DNA of 64,000 nt, taken from assembly GCA_034430155.1 (NCBI GenBank), contig DAOUET010000158.1:1-64000 (forward strand), read 5' to 3'. The first letter of the stretch is position 1. Every line of letters starts with the position of its first letter. A program made the translations under genes and the position numbers. Origin of the DNA: DAOUET01 sp034430155. Lineage in GTDB: Bacteria; Chloroflexota; Anaerolineae; Anaerolineales; UBA4823. Below the pieces are notes generated by a model. The model worked only from the letters and a program-made list of their open reading frames with translations. It was not told the DNA's origin and searched no databases. Shown in pieces: positions 35,056 to 43,124 of the stretch.

Positions 35056-35580
35056 TTATTTCTTTTTAGATTTTGCTGGAGCCAACACCATCAACATACT
35101 GCGACCTTCCATCGAGGGTGTTTGCTCGACAACCCCTACATCAGATAGATCCTCTGCAATGGATTTTAAGTCTTTTAGCGCAATCTCGGGATAGGTGATC
35201 TCTCGTCCTCGGAAGCGGATCCTTACTTTCACTTTCATCCCATCTTGCAGCCAACGCCTTGCATCACGGACTTTGAAATTCCGGTGATGGTCAGTTGTCT
35301 TCGGTCGTAAACGAATTTCTTTGATGTCGACCTTGGTTTGAGATTTGCGTGCCTCCCGCTCTTTTTTAGTGCGTTCGTAAAGGAATTTGCCATAATCCAT
35401 CACTCTGCACACCGGGGGTTCTGCATTAGGAGCTACTTCGACTAAATCCAACCCGGCTTCTCGCGCAGTTTGATGAGCATCTTCTATGGATACGACCCCA
35501 ACGTTATCTCCATCAGGACCTATCAGGCGTACTTCTAGCACCCGGATTTCTTCATTTACACGAAAATTTGAAGTACTTAT
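35056..35580 (-). CDS. infC: translation initiation factor IF-3 with an apparent AUA start codon
   Basis: IF-3 binds the 30S subunit and checks start codon pairing. The conserved N-terminal strand RVNEEIRVLEVRLIG lies upstream of the first GTG or ATG, so an ATG/GTG start would remove it. In that frame a TAA stop (35595-35593) is followed by GAG GAG AGG AAT ATA AGT. The only near-cognate codon at good spacing is ATA at 35580-35578, six bases after AGGAG. Starting there gives 174 residues, the normal IF-3 length. E. coli infC uses AUU and is autoregulated by IF-3, so a rare start is consistent with the family. The C-terminal domain has KVRIRFRGREITYPE. It is first in the infC-rpmI-rplT operon. 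Confidence 0.9.
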   Translation of the reverse strand: MSTSNFRVNEEIRVLEVRLIGPDGDNVGVVSIEDAHQTAREAGLDLVEVAPNAEPPVCRVMDYGKFLYERTKKEREARKSQTKVDIKEIRLRPKTTDHHRNFKVRDARRWLQDGMKVKVRIRFRGREITYPEIALKDLKSIAEDLSDVGVVEQTPSMEGRSMLMVLAPAKSKKK

Positions 35581-35646
35581 ATTCCTCTCCTCTTAAACTA
35601 CTCAAATGCTGAAGATATTGTGCTTATCCAAAGCTTCGACGCAAGC

Positions 35647-35676
35647 ATGATACCATATAGCCAGTTGAATCGTCAA
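35647..35676 (-). promoter_or_regulatory. promoter of infC-rpmI-rplT
   Basis: On the minus strand TTGACG (35676-35671) and TATCAT (35652-35647) are 18 bases apart. A transcript would start near 35640 and have a leader of about 60 nt before infC. Confidence 0.65.
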
Positions 35677-35720
35677 CCACCGCACCCCGAAATTGTCTTT
35701 CTCCACACCTTCATACCTTT

Positions 35721-37517
35721 TTAATCACCTGCCTCAACTTCCTTTTTCGCAAGGTCTAAGAACGCCTTCACCGTCATAGCTCCCAGATTTTCCTCTGAAC
35801 GTAGTCGGACTGCCACGGTGTTGTTTCCCAATTCACGGTCTCCCACCACCAGCATAAAAGGATATTTTTGATTTTGGGCGTCACGAATCTTAGCGTTCAT
35901 GCGTTCTCCACGGTCATCTAGCTCAACACGCAGCCCGGCAGCTTGTAACTCTTGTTTCACTTTTATCCCATAATCCAGATGACGATCAGCAATCGGTATG
36001 ATGATTGCTTGAACTGGCGCTAACCAAACCGGGAAAGCGCCCGCAAAGTGTTCGATAACGACCCCCAAGAAGCGTTCCGTTGATCCGGTCACAGCCCGAT
36101 GCAAGACGACGGGAGTATGTTCCTGCCCATCTTCTCCAATATAGGCCAATCCTAAACGATCTGGTTGGATAAAGTCCACCTGGATAGTAGAAAGCTGCCA
36201 CTCTCGACCTAGAACATCCCTTGCCAGGAAATCAGCTTTGGGTCCATAGAAAGCGGCCTCACCCACCGCCTCAAAATAATCAACCTGGCTGGCATCCATG
36301 GCTGCCCGCAAAGCAGCTTCAGCGCGTTCCCATTTTTCTTCATCTCTTAGATACTTACCCTGCTCACCCCGTAAAGAAAGACGAACCTGGTAATCAGAGA
36401 ACTTATAGCGATCCAAGACCTCCTGGATCAATTTCAGTGCCAGAGAAAATTCACTCCCAACTTGATCTTCAGTACAGAAGATATGGCAATCATCCTGCGT
36501 CAGAGCACGCACCCGCGTTAAACCCGTCAATTCGCCGGTTTTCTCGTAGCGATAGAGCGTTGCGAATTCTGCAAACCGTAATGGCAAATCGCGATACGAA
36601 TGCAGTCCCATCTCCTTATAAAGCGTCATATGGCTTGGACAGTTCATTGGCTTCAACCGGTAGGCAATGTTCTCATCCACCATGGGGGGAAACATTGATT
36701 CGCGATAATTATCATAATGCCCCGAGCGCCGATATAAATCCTCCTTCACCAGATGACCTGTCCACACATGCTGGTAGCCAAGGCGGGTCTGTACATCCCG
36801 CACATAATCCTCCATAATGTGCCGCAGCATCTCACCTTTAGGTGTGAATAAAGGCAACCCTGGGCCGATATCTTCGGAAAAGTAGAACAGACCCAGTTCT
36901 TTGCCCAGCTTGCGGTGATCCCGTTTTTTCGCTTCCTCTAGCTGCCATAGGTACTCTTCTAATTCTTGAGAGCTAACCCAGGCCGTTCCGTAAATTCGTT
37001 GCAGCATAGGTTTGTGTTCATCCCCGCGCCAATAAGCTCCTGCTACGTTTAACAATTTGACCGCCGCAGGGTTTATCTTCCCCGTAGATTCGAGGTGTGG
37101 CCCACGGCATAAATCCACGAAGGAGCCATCCTTATAAATAGAAATTTCAGGCTTTTCTTGCAGAGGCTCACCGTATTCGTCAAAACCACCCTGCTCTAAG
37201 CCATCAATCAACTCTTGCTTGTAAGGTTGGTCCTTAAAAATATGGCGCGCCTCTCCAGCTGAAATGACCTCTTTCTCAAATCTATGGTCTTCAGCGATGA
37301 TTTCTTGCATACGCATCTCGATCACCTCCAGATCCTCTGGAGTAAGCGAACGGGGTAAGTCAAAATCGTAATAGAAGCCATCATCGATGGGGGGACCGAT
37401 GGCGATTTTTGCGTCCGGGAACATTTCCATTACAGCTTGTGCCATTACATGTGCAGCCGAATGCCGGATGCGGTATAGATCACTATCTTGATATCGTTCT
37501 CGCTCTTTTTCAGCCAT
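35721..37517 (-). CDS. thrS: threonyl-tRNA synthetase lacking the TGS domain
   Basis: ThrRS charges tRNA-Thr. The 598-residue protein begins directly with the editing domain region (YRIRHSAAHVMAQAV, then GPPIDDGFYYDFD; the later HxxxC includes VDLCRGPHLESTG). The class II core follows (MFPPMVDENIAYRLKPMNCP, then LRFAEFATLYRYEKTGEL, TRVRALTQDDCHIFC, HRAVTGSTERF) and then the anticodon-binding domain (AIIIPIADRHLDYGIKV). Zinc ligands are Cys in KPMNCPSH and two His. The N-terminal TGS domain of about 60 residues, present in E. coli ThrRS, is absent. AAGGAG precedes the ATG at 37517; upstream in-frame codons run into the T-box terminator and cannot be coding in the same way. Confidence 0.95.
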   Translation of the reverse strand: MAEKERERYQDSDLYRIRHSAAHVMAQAVMEMFPDAKIAIGPPIDDGFYYDFDLPRSLTPEDLEVIEMRMQEIIAEDHRFEKEVISAGEARHIFKDQPYKQELIDGLEQGGFDEYGEPLQEKPEISIYKDGSFVDLCRGPHLESTGKINPAAVKLLNVAGAYWRGDEHKPMLQRIYGTAWVSSQELEEYLWQLEEAKKRDHRKLGKELGLFYFSEDIGPGLPLFTPKGEMLRHIMEDYVRDVQTRLGYQHVWTGHLVKEDLYRRSGHYDNYRESMFPPMVDENIAYRLKPMNCPSHMTLYKEMGLHSYRDLPLRFAEFATLYRYEKTGELTGLTRVRALTQDDCHIFCTEDQVGSEFSLALKLIQEVLDRYKFSDYQVRLSLRGEQGKYLRDEEKWERAEAALRAAMDASQVDYFEAVGEAAFYGPKADFLARDVLGREWQLSTIQVDFIQPDRLGLAYIGEDGQEHTPVVLHRAVTGSTERFLGVVIEHFAGAFPVWLAPVQAIIIPIADRHLDYGIKVKQELQAAGLRVELDDRGERMNAKIRDAQNQKYPFMLVVGDRELGNNTVAVRLRSEENLGAMTVKAFLDLAKKEVEAGD

Positions 37518-37581
37518 TTTACACTCCTTGTTTCTTTTAATCTTTCTGCCACGGATACCACCGCTCTGGGAACGCCTAGAA

Positions 37582-37613
37582 ATAAAAACGCCCTCGCCGA
37601 CTGGGGCGAGAGC
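37582..37613 (-). terminator. regulated intrinsic terminator of the Thr T-box
   Basis: On the minus strand CTCGCC and GGCGAG pair around CCAGTC, with flanking GC/GC extension, followed by GTTTTTA. Confidence 0.85.
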
Positions 37614-37850
37614 ATTTCTCACGCGGTTCCACCCAGATTTAAGCGAATAGATCGCTCATCTCTTCGAACCGTTAACGGGGTTACCCGTTCACCATACTTA
37701 GCCCGGTACTCGCTTGGGCTGTTTAGGATCACGCTCACGAGTGGTTTTCACCGGATAATCACCTGAGAAGACTTCCAGTCCTTGATCTTCTCTCCCTGTT
37801 GGTTTTTCTCCGGTTACTCGTCTCGATCACAGCTTTTCTGGATTCAGATT
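37582..37850 (-). promoter_or_regulatory. T-box riboswitch, tRNA-Thr specific, controlling thrS
   Basis: The T-box motif GGGTGGAACCGCG is at 37634-37622 on the minus strand. Stem I begins near GTGATCGAGACGAGTAACCGG and closes with CCGGTGAAAACCACTCG. CCGG-CCGG and CGAG-CTCG pair on either side of the specifier loop, the AGTA motif is on the 5' side, and ACC lies on the 3' side at 37745-37743. ACC is a threonine codon, matching thrS. The terminator lies directly before thrS. Confidence 0.92.
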
Positions 37851-37855
37851 AGAGA

Positions 37856-37884
37856 ATTATACTAGGACTTGTTTAAATTGGCAA
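37856..37884 (-). promoter_or_regulatory. promoter of the thrS T-box leader
   Basis: On the minus strand TTGCCA (37884-37879) and TATAAT (37861-37856) are exactly 17 bases apart, placing the transcript start just before stem I. Confidence 0.8.
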
Positions 37885-38231
37885 CCTTCTAAGAACAATT
37901 GGTCAGGTCAATCGCCTCAACCTAGAAGATAACGATAATCTTAAACTTGAATGGTAATTAGCGCCGGGCGAATCCCCAAATATCGCTTGCCTTGCGGGAT
38001 ACAGGGTCAATTTCTAGTTTTATTAATATTCCTTTATAGTTTTTCTTAAGCCATTATAAGGTCACAACCTGCGTATGGTGGTATTCTAGATTGGCATAGG
38101 AATAATATCCTATTCTTATGATCTTCGAACAGACATGCAAGCCATTAGCTGTTGTGAAGTTGTCAAATGAGCTGGGTATTGATTAGAATTTGAATTAAGT
38201 CGCTTCCTGATTCTTCCTTGGAGAGAATTCG
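37885..38231. other. intergenic region upstream of tatA
   Basis: This 347-base AT-rich region separates the thrS promoter (minus) from tatA (plus). It contains the perfect palindrome ATAGGA-ATAATA-TCCTAT at 38097-38114, a possible operator. I see no gene, tRNA or terminator in it. Confidence 0.45.
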
Positions 38232-38438
38232 ATGGATATCGGAATACCTGAATTGTTAATCATCTTGGCAATCGTGCTACTGCTCTTTGGTGTAGGTCGT
38301 CTCAGCAAGATCGCTGGCGAACTGGGGAGTGGTATCCGCGCATTTAAAGAAGGTTTGCAAGGTTCAGATGAAGATAAGAATGTCAACCCAGATCAAGCCG
38401 CTAAAGAAGAAAGCAGCGAGCAAGAAAAACTCGTTTGA
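38232..38438 (+). CDS. tatA: Sec-independent protein translocase TatA/E
   Basis: TatA forms the pore-like component of the twin-arginine translocase, which exports folded proteins. The 68-residue product has one N-terminal membrane helix (about 5-20, PELLIILAIVLLLFGVGRL), the Phe-Gly hinge, an amphipathic helix (SKIAGELGSGIRAFKEGL) and an acidic, unstructured tail. GGAGAG precedes the ATG with eight bases of spacing. No tatC or tatB is nearby, so the rest of the system is encoded elsewhere. Confidence 0.93.
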   Translation: MDIGIPELLIILAIVLLLFGVGRLSKIAGELGSGIRAFKEGLQGSDEDKNVNPDQAAKEESSEQEKLV

Positions 38439-38454
38439 CTTATTTAATTCTTAT

Positions 38455-39072
38455 CTACGGACACTTCAAGTTCAGCTTAGAGCCTTTATAGGATTCAAAA
38501 TCAAGGGTTTTTGAACTCCCACAGGCATAATAATGCACGGAGTAGATCCCCCGCGCAATCGTATAATCTTTACTCTCCCCTTTCTCAAGTGTGAAAACGT
38601 AAGTAGCAGCTCCGGTAAAGATTGCCAATAGGCGGGTATTGGAATTATTAGTAAGCGAGAACGTCACCACCTTGATCTGGGTGGACAAATCGATATTCTG
38701 CGCCGAAGTCTTTGCCGCAGTGCGCGCATTGCCTCCGCAGATCGGCATGATCAGTGTTTTTTGCCTGGTGAGGTCGATCGTATCGCTGGAGGACACTCCG
38801 CAAGCATAAACGGTTGAGCTGTAAGTGCCTCGCTTTACAGTGAACAATCCAGATTCGCCACCCTTTACACTTAGATAATAAAAATATGGCCCCTGCAATT
38901 TCAAATAGAGCGTTTTGGTTGTCTTATTTACAATAGTGAGTCTGACGAGATCCACTCCTGATTGGGAGCTCGCCGGAGATATTTGCAGGGCCATTGGAGC
39001 CGCAGCTGTCAAAAAAATTGAAGCGATCAACAGCAATGGCACTAACATATGCCAGGAAATCTTACTTTTCAT
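38455..39072 (-). CDS. secreted protein with two tandem beta-domain repeats, function unknown
   Basis: The 205-residue product has a Sec-type signal peptide (about 8-28, ending near TAAAPMA). It then has two related repeats of about 70-75 residues. Repeat 1 starts VRLTIVNKTTKTLYLKL and holds VKGGESGLFTVKRGTYSS and VYACG. Repeat 2 starts VTFSLTNNSNTRLLAIF and holds LEKGESKDYTIARGIYSV and YYACG. Both share the order N-(K/N)-(T/S)...G-E-S...(V/I)-x-R-G-x-Y-S...Y-A-C-G. A Cys before each repeat end (PICGG, LKCP) suggests one disulphide per repeat. It looks like a small beta-sandwich pair; I know no function. AGGAGGT precedes the ATG at 39072. Confidence 0.8.
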   Translation of the reverse strand: MKSKISWHMLVPLLLIASIFLTAAAPMALQISPASSQSGVDLVRLTIVNKTTKTLYLKLQGPYFYYLSVKGGESGLFTVKRGTYSSTVYACGVSSSDTIDLTRQKTLIMPICGGNARTAAKTSAQNIDLSTQIKVVTFSLTNNSNTRLLAIFTGAATYVFTLEKGESKDYTIARGIYSVHYYACGSSKTLDFESYKGSKLNLKCP

Positions 39073-39365
39073 TGCCGGAAACCTCCTCATTTGAGTATTC
39101 TTACATAGGATCTTCGAACACATGGTAGCCTACAACCAGATTAATGTCAAGAAACTTTAATAGTCCGGATAAGGCTGTTCAATGATCGAAACCTCGTAGC
39201 CAGCTACACTGCACTCACCTGTAGGCATAATCTGGGGGGAACGATCAGCGCTGGCATCTCCTCTCCTCCTTTTCTATTGCCAGTACTCCCACGACGCGGA
39301 GGATTATCTCATTATCCGCATCGATCTAGGGGACCCTGATTAATGCCCCAAGTACCCAGATTATC

Positions 39366-40265
39366 TCAACCCTCTAACAATGACACACCCGACAGAACTT
39401 CGAGCACCCCGATAACCGCTGAGTTATCCCGTTCAGCCATACCCATCTCGAGCATCGCAGTAAACAATTGGGAATGGATGGCCGCTGCAGGTAGAGGTAT
39501 GCCATATTGCCGGGCGGTTTCGAGCACAATACCAAGATCTTTAGCCTGCATATAGGCTTTAAACCCCGGGTCACGAATTCCCTTGAATAAACGGGCCGGT
39601 TTATTGTCCAATGTCCAGCACTGAGCAGCCCCTCCCTGGATAGCCTGGATTACCTTCTCTGGCTCTGCGCCAGCTTTGCGCGCAAAGATCAATAGCTCCC
39701 CCATTGCAACCATCTGGGCAGCCACCATGATCTGGTTGGCAGCTTTGGCGATTTGCCCCGCTCCCACCCCTCCAACATGCGTGATCGTCTTCCCAATTGC
39801 CTGGAAGATTGGCAACACTCTTTGATAAGCTGCTAACGGACCCCCCACCATGATCGCCAGGGTCCCTTTTTGAGCCCCAATATCACCACCACTGACCGGT
39901 GCATCCAGGCATGAAACACCCTTCTCACCAAGGCGTTCAGCGATCATGCGTGATGTGGCCGGCTTTATGGTCGAGTTATCAACGAATATCAAACCCTGGT
40001 GGGCGCTCTCTATGATCCCCTCCTTTCCAAGCACTACCATCTCGACATCTGGGGAATCCGGCAGGTTTGTCATCACTACATCTACCTGGTCAGCCACCTC
40101 CGCTGCAGAGTACGCTTCTTTTGCGCCTTCAGCAACTAATTCTTTCACAGCCGCTCTGCTGCGGTTATGTACAACCACAGAAAATCCAGATTTAAGGATA
40201 TTGTGAGCCATGGGTTTACCCATAATCCCCAGGCCGATATATCCGATGGTCAATTTTTCTTGCAT
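39366..40265 (-). CDS. NAD-dependent beta-hydroxyacid dehydrogenase (GarR/HIBADH family)
   Basis: This 299-residue enzyme belongs to the family of 2-hydroxy-3-oxopropionate (tartronate semialdehyde) reductase and 3-hydroxyisobutyrate dehydrogenase. It has the Rossmann start IGYIGLGIMGKPMAHNIL (about 7-24), the substrate loop LDAPVSGGDIGAQKGTLAI (about 119-137) and the catalytic-Lys motif GAGQIAKAANQI (about 166-177). The SGG motif and K-x(3)-N are intact. Tartronate semialdehyde reductase is the closest guess, but isobutyrate or other substrates are possible. AAAGGAA precedes the ATG. It is monocistronic here. Confidence 0.88.
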   Translation of the reverse strand: MQEKLTIGYIGLGIMGKPMAHNILKSGFSVVVHNRSRAAVKELVAEGAKEAYSAAEVADQVDVVMTNLPDSPDVEMVVLGKEGIIESAHQGLIFVDNSTIKPATSRMIAERLGEKGVSCLDAPVSGGDIGAQKGTLAIMVGGPLAAYQRVLPIFQAIGKTITHVGGVGAGQIAKAANQIMVAAQMVAMGELLIFARKAGAEPEKVIQAIQGGAAQCWTLDNKPARLFKGIRDPGFKAYMQAKDLGIVLETARQYGIPLPAAAIHSQLFTAMLEMGMAERDNSAVIGVLEVLSGVSLLEG

Positions 40266-40403
40266 AGGTATTCCTTTCCGATTACAAGATGACGAAAACC
40301 GAAACGGGCGCAGGTATTATACCGTCTGGAATAAGCGCCTTGGCTTCCCTCTTACCTGGTGCCCCCTTTTCAGGGCAGTTGATTATCGGTGGATGTAAGT
40401 TCT

Positions 40404-40591
40404 TGGGCAAATGGGGGGGGTAGGGGCATACTCGTCCCCTCATTTGATGTTCATCCGTTGATTCTGGGTGTAGTTCTGGGCAAATGGGATTTGGGGTGTT
40501 GTGCGCAACGCTAAGCGCTGTGCACAACACCCCAATTTCTCCCCAGACTGGGGGTACTCGCCCCTCATATGACATGCACCCGTTGATTCTG
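40404..40591. repeat. two direct repeat copies with a nested perfect hairpin
   Basis: Copy 1 (40404-40466) and copy 2 (40477-40591) both begin TGGGCAAATGGG and end with a string close to CCGTTGATTCTG. Between them they share TACTCG-CCCCTCAT-type cores. Copy 2 also contains an insert with a 14-bp perfect stem, TTGGGGTGTTGTGC (40491-40504) against GCACAACACCCCAA (40522-40535). It looks like a small non-coding repeat into which, or around which, a hairpin element has formed. It lies in the 434-base gap upstream of purA. Confidence 0.7.
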
Positions 40592-40597
40592 CTTCAT

Positions 40598-40626
40598 TTT
40601 ACGTTTAGAAAGGTTTGTGCTAGAAT
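40598..40626 (+). promoter_or_regulatory. purA promoter
   Basis: TTTACG (40598-40603) and TAGAAT (40621-40626) are 17 bases apart. The leader would be about 67 nt before the purA ATG. Confidence 0.55.
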
Positions 40627-40699
40627 GAACATAGATATCACAGCCTTCGAATGAATTTAACCTGGTAAATGGGTTGGAGTATAAAAACGGAGAGCGAAC

Positions 40700-41989
40700 A
40701 TGCCTTTGGATATCGTAGTTGGTGCGCAATGGGGTGACGAAGGCAAAGGTCGGGTCGTCGACTTACTTGCTTCTCACGCTGACTTTGTCTGCCGTTACAA
40801 CGGAGGCGATAACGCAGGTCACACCGTTACTGTGGAGGACAGGACCTTTAAACTTCATCTTATCCCGTCGGGGATTATCCATCCAAATACCGTTGGTGTG
40901 ATCGGTAACGGCGTTGTTGTAAATCCCACCGTGCTCTTAGAAGAGATTGAAAACTTGCGATCCTCGGGTATAGAGGTCAATCCGGAACGTTTGCGTCTCT
41001 CCCATGCAGCTCATTTGATCACTCCAGCCCATCTCGCCTTGGATAAGGCTCAGGAATCCGCCCGAGGTCAGGATAAGATTGGCACCACGCTGCGCGGCAT
41101 CGGTCCTGCATATACCAGCAAGGTCGCCCGTCAGGGAATCCGACTCACCACACTTCTCGATTCACAAGCTATTTCCGAGGCGATCCAGAATCATGTAAGG
41201 TTTGTAAACCAGCAGCTCAAGGCATACGCAGCTGAGCAGCTTGATCCAAAAATCGTGGCCAGGGAGTTCGGCGAATACGCCCAAAAATTAGCTCCTTATA
41301 TTGGCGACATCTCGATTTTACTGGCAGAAGCATTATCCCGGGGTAGGAAGGTGTTGGCTGAAGGTGCTCAGGGCACCTTGCTGGATTTAGATCATGGCAC
41401 TTACCCTTACGTTACCAGTTCTTATCCTACAGCTGCGGGGGCATTGATTGGGCTTGGTGTGGGTGTTGGCTGTGTCGAACGGGTGATCGGCGTTACCAAG
41501 GCATTCCAAACCCGGGTGGGATCTGGCCCATTTCCCACTGAGCTCCAGGGTGAGATTGCGACCCGCCTGCGCGGTACGGGAGAAAACCCATGGGATGAAT
41601 TCGGCACGACCACTGGTCGTCCTCGTCGGGTTGGTTGGTTGGATCTGCCCCTCTTACGCTATGCAGTTCGTATCAACGGCCTCACCGAACTGGCCCTCAC
41701 CAAGCTCGACATTTTAACCAGCATAGACCCGCTCCGAATTTGTAGCTCCTACCAGCGTGACGCAAAAACTTACCTTGAACCACCTTATGGGCTTGGTGAT
41801 TTGTCTGGTTTCGAACCGGTTTATGAAGAATTGCCTGGCTGGCAGGCAGATGTGCGCAATGCCCAGACCTGGGAAGATCTTCCATCTGAAGCGCGCGCGT
41901 ATATCTTGCACATCGAAGAGCTGAGCGGGATACCGGTACGTTTGATCTCAGTGGGCCCAGAACGCAATCAGGTAGTTGAAATCTCCTGA
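40700..41989 (+). CDS. purA: adenylosuccinate synthetase
   Basis: PurA joins IMP and aspartate, using GTP, in AMP synthesis. The 429-residue product has the GTP-binding start GAQWGDEGKGRVVD (about 8-21) with the catalytic Asp of DEGKG, NAGHT (about 38-42, catalytic His), the IMP region KIGTTLRGIGPAY (about 125-137) and VLAEGAQGTLLDLDHGTYP (about 215-233). The switch-like TRVGSGPFPTEL is intact. The length is typical. GGAGAG precedes the ATG. It overlaps no neighbour and leads a loose gene row on the plus strand. Confidence 0.97.
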   Translation: MPLDIVVGAQWGDEGKGRVVDLLASHADFVCRYNGGDNAGHTVTVEDRTFKLHLIPSGIIHPNTVGVIGNGVVVNPTVLLEEIENLRSSGIEVNPERLRLSHAAHLITPAHLALDKAQESARGQDKIGTTLRGIGPAYTSKVARQGIRLTTLLDSQAISEAIQNHVRFVNQQLKAYAAEQLDPKIVAREFGEYAQKLAPYIGDISILLAEALSRGRKVLAEGAQGTLLDLDHGTYPYVTSSYPTAAGALIGLGVGVGCVERVIGVTKAFQTRVGSGPFPTELQGEIATRLRGTGENPWDEFGTTTGRPRRVGWLDLPLLRYAVRINGLTELALTKLDILTSIDPLRICSSYQRDAKTYLEPPYGLGDLSGFEPVYEELPGWQADVRNAQTWEDLPSEARAYILHIEELSGIPVRLISVGPERNQVVEIS

Positions 41990-42110
41990 GACAGCCAAAG
42001 ATAATGGATACCTTCTTGAATGCCTGAATTATTTACCCCTGTTCACATCAATTGGATTTCAAGGAGATTCCCCTCTAGAGCATTATCCATTCAAATACTC
42101 GGAGACCTTC

Positions 42111-43124
42111 ATGCGTAGAAAAGTCACCTTGATTACCGGCGCCTGTGGTGAAGTCGGTCAGGCACTGGTAGAAAAGTTAGCTGCCCAAGGCTCTTCCGAC
42201 CTGATAACCTTGGACGTGAAACCTTTACCAGATGAGATTAAAGGATATGCGACTCATATTCAAGGAGATATCCTCAATAAAGCGCTGCTTTCCCGGCTCG
42301 TAAGTGAATACGAAGTCAGTGCGATTTTCCATCTCGCAGCCCTGCTGTCCACCAGGGGTGAATTTACTCCAGGAGCCGCTCACCAGGTCAATGTAGAAGG
42401 CACAATGGGGTTACTTCAATTGGCAGCCGAACAATCGGAATGGCGCAGTGAACCAGTGCTCTTCATTTTCCCGAGTTCAATTGCTGCCTATGGTTTGCCT
42501 GATTTAGAAACGAAGGCTCGCTTTCCCCGGGTCAGAGAATGGGAATGGAATTATCCTATTACCATGTATGGCTGTAATAAGCTTTACGACGAAATGTTGG
42601 GCATTTATTTCAGCCAACACTTCCGGCAGCTGGCTGCTGATCGGCCAGTGATGTTGGATTTTCGCAGCGTGCGCTTTCCTGGATTGATCAGTGCCTTCAC
42701 GCTTCCTAGCGGAGGCACGAGTGACTACGCCCCAGAGATGATCCATGCAGCCGCTCAAAAAAAGCCCTACGCCTGTTTTGTTCGAGAAGATACCACCATT
42801 TCTTTTATGGTCATGCCTGATGCTGTCACAGCTTTGCTCCATTTAGCGAAAGCGCCCAAGAGCGCTTTAAGCAGACCGGTTTATAATGTCACCAGTTTCA
42901 GCCTCTCAGCCGCTCAAATCCGGGAGCTGGTACTAGAAGCTTTCCCAGAGGCTCACATCACCTTTGAACCGGACCTAAAGCGTCAGCGTATTGTGGATAC
43001 CTGGCCTACCGACCTTGACGATAAAGACGCCCGCCGCGATTGGGATTGGCAGCCAAAATTCGATATAGACCGGGCTTTTTACGAATACCTAATTCCGAAC
43101 ATTGTCAAACGATACCAAACTTGA
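42111..43124 (+). CDS. tdh: extended SDR, NAD-dependent L-threonine 3-dehydrogenase type
   Basis: This 337-residue short-chain dehydrogenase has the Rossmann motif TLITGACGEVGQALVEKL (about 5-22), the active-site Ser in FPSSIAAYG and the YGCNK (YxxxK) pair. Its C-terminal half resembles the SDR type of L-threonine 3-dehydrogenase: SVRFPGLISAFTLPSGGTSDYA, then REDTTISFMVMPDA and a closing region with FEPDLKRQRIVDTWPTDLDD. Such enzymes oxidise threonine to 2-amino-3-ketobutyrate. A sugar-nucleotide epimerase is the main alternative, but the Gly-Gly-Thr-x-Asp-Tyr stretch favours TDH. GGAGACC precedes the ATG at 42111. The stop overlaps the next start region. Confidence 0.8.
   Translation: MRRKVTLITGACGEVGQALVEKLAAQGSSDLITLDVKPLPDEIKGYATHIQGDILNKALLSRLVSEYEVSAIFHLAALLSTRGEFTPGAAHQVNVEGTMGLLQLAAEQSEWRSEPVLFIFPSSIAAYGLPDLETKARFPRVREWEWNYPITMYGCNKLYDEMLGIYFSQHFRQLAADRPVMLDFRSVRFPGLISAFTLPSGGTSDYAPEMIHAAAQKKPYACFVREDTTISFMVMPDAVTALLHLAKAPKSALSRPVYNVTSFSLSAAQIRELVLEAFPEAHITFEPDLKRQRIVDTWPTDLDDKDARRDWDWQPKFDIDRAFYEYLIPNIVKRYQT

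Noticed and set aside
36221..36817. 198-codon plus-strand frame across thrS
   Set aside because: It is antisense to a well-supported synthetase, has no ribosome binding site and no domain. It is a shadow of thrS codon use.
37582..37850. tRNA gene in the GGTTCGAA-containing stretch
   Set aside because: The match to a tRNA arm is inside the T-box leader; no cloverleaf can be built.
40404..40591. CRISPR array reading of the paired repeat
   Set aside because: There are only two copies of unequal length, with a hairpin rather than a unique spacer pattern.
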